NCBI GenBank assembly: GCA_030591905.1
Contig: JAUVAE010000007.1
Location: 1-13,886, forward strand
Length of the DNA: 13,886 nt
Direction: 5' to 3'
Source of the DNA: Candidatus Komeilibacteria bacterium
GTDB lineage: Bacteria; Patescibacteriota; Patescibacteriia; UBA1558; S5-K13
This document shows positions 13,747 to 13,886 of this stretch, in pieces (within the stretch, counting starts at the first letter, position 1; each line of letters begins with the position of its first letter). The notes under the pieces were generated by a model, which was not told the origin of the DNA, did no database searches, and worked only from the letters and a program-made list of their open reading frames with translations. The position numbers were made by a program, and so were the translations under genes.

Positions 13747-13886
13747 TTGATCAGTGCCTTCTTTTCCTCGATCTCTTTCTTCATCCAGGCTTCGAATTCC
13801 GGTCCTGGCTTCTTGAGGGTTGCGAGATCTGCTTCCAGGTCACTGGGCTCTACCTTGATGACCCAGCCTTCTCCGTAAGGATCTTC
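13743..13886 (-). CDS. gcvH: Glycine cleavage system H protein, C-terminal part
   Basis: The lipoyl carrier of the glycine cleavage system, which shuttles the aminomethyl group between the P, T and L proteins. Only the last 47 residues are present; the gene runs off the right edge and the lipoyl-Lys region is outside. The visible part starts with DPYGEGW, the conserved H-protein motif, then VIKVEP and a helical C-terminus 'EFEAWMKKEIEEKKALIK'. Base composition and codon choice (CTC, CTG, CCC, GGC, AAG) are unlike the low-GC genes to the left. Lipoate-dependent glycine cleavage is not expected in a reduced CPR genome. This segment probably comes from another organism, with a proteobacterium-like source possible but not shown. 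Confidence 0.85.
   Translation of the reverse strand, partial: EDPYGEGWVIKVEPSDLEADLATLKKPGPEFEAWMKKEIEEKKALIK

Noticed and set aside
1..13886. CRISPR array, tRNA, rRNA, transposase or toxin-antitoxin system
   Set aside because: No regularly spaced repeats, cloverleaf-like sequence, rRNA segments or transposase motifs were seen on either strand.

Overview
This window is low-GC DNA (about 30% G+C over most of its length) with compact, mostly co-directional genes, short gaps and almost no Shine-Dalgarno sequences. The gene set and protein style suggest a Candidate Phyla Radiation (Patescibacteria, Parcubacteria-like) genome. Supporting signs are a 'RGQGILE'-type pilin start, an 'ISDAALD' variant of NAD+-dependent DNA ligase, GC-rich palindromic repeats in otherwise AT-rich DNA, and an acidic hypothetical protein of a kind I associate with these lineages. 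Stop codons fit the standard bacterial code: gatA ends in TGA with a second in-frame stop shortly after. The taxonomic call is inference from memory, not a search.

Layout: (1) 1-1782, minus strand: recG helicase, cut at its 3' end by the window edge, with a GC-rich palindrome inserted in frame. (2) 1783-2570: a divergent 36-residue ORF with the only strong Shine-Dalgarno sequence seen, a structured 3' region and a terminator; then a two-TM protein with a Glu-rich repeated tail and its own promoter and terminator. (3) 2587-6516: a type IV pilus cluster made of prepilin peptidase and four pilin-like proteins (FimT/GspH-, PilV-, PilW/PulJ- and PilX-like). The PilX-like protein carries a C-terminal He_PIG Ig-like domain. 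(4) 6509-8515: ligA, overlapping the last pilin gene. (5) 8572-10308: gatC and gatA of the tRNA-dependent amidotransferase; gatB is not in the window. (6) 10359-10398: a GC-rich palindromic repeat. (7) 10445-11952: a membrane-anchored DsbA-like thioredoxin-fold protein and lgt, an envelope-biogenesis pair. (8) 11982-13534: a consensus sigma70-type promoter, a 63-residue charged helical protein and a 426-residue hypothetical protein. (9) about 13500-13886: an abrupt change to 40-58% G+C ending in the 3' part of a minus-strand gcvH. This tail looks unrelated to the rest and is most simply a chimeric assembly join, less likely acquired DNA.

Functionally, the pilus block would process and assemble a surface filament, with the Ig-like minor pilin as a candidate tip or adhesion component. 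Lgt and the DsbA-like protein serve envelope maturation, and recG, ligA and gatCA are housekeeping. No CRISPR array, tRNA, rRNA or complete transposon was seen. The most unusual points are palindromic elements inside protein-coding sequence, matching leaderless promoter arrangements at recG and the prepilin peptidase gene, substitutions at conserved positions in LigA, Lgt and the DsbA-like protein, and the compositional break near 13500.
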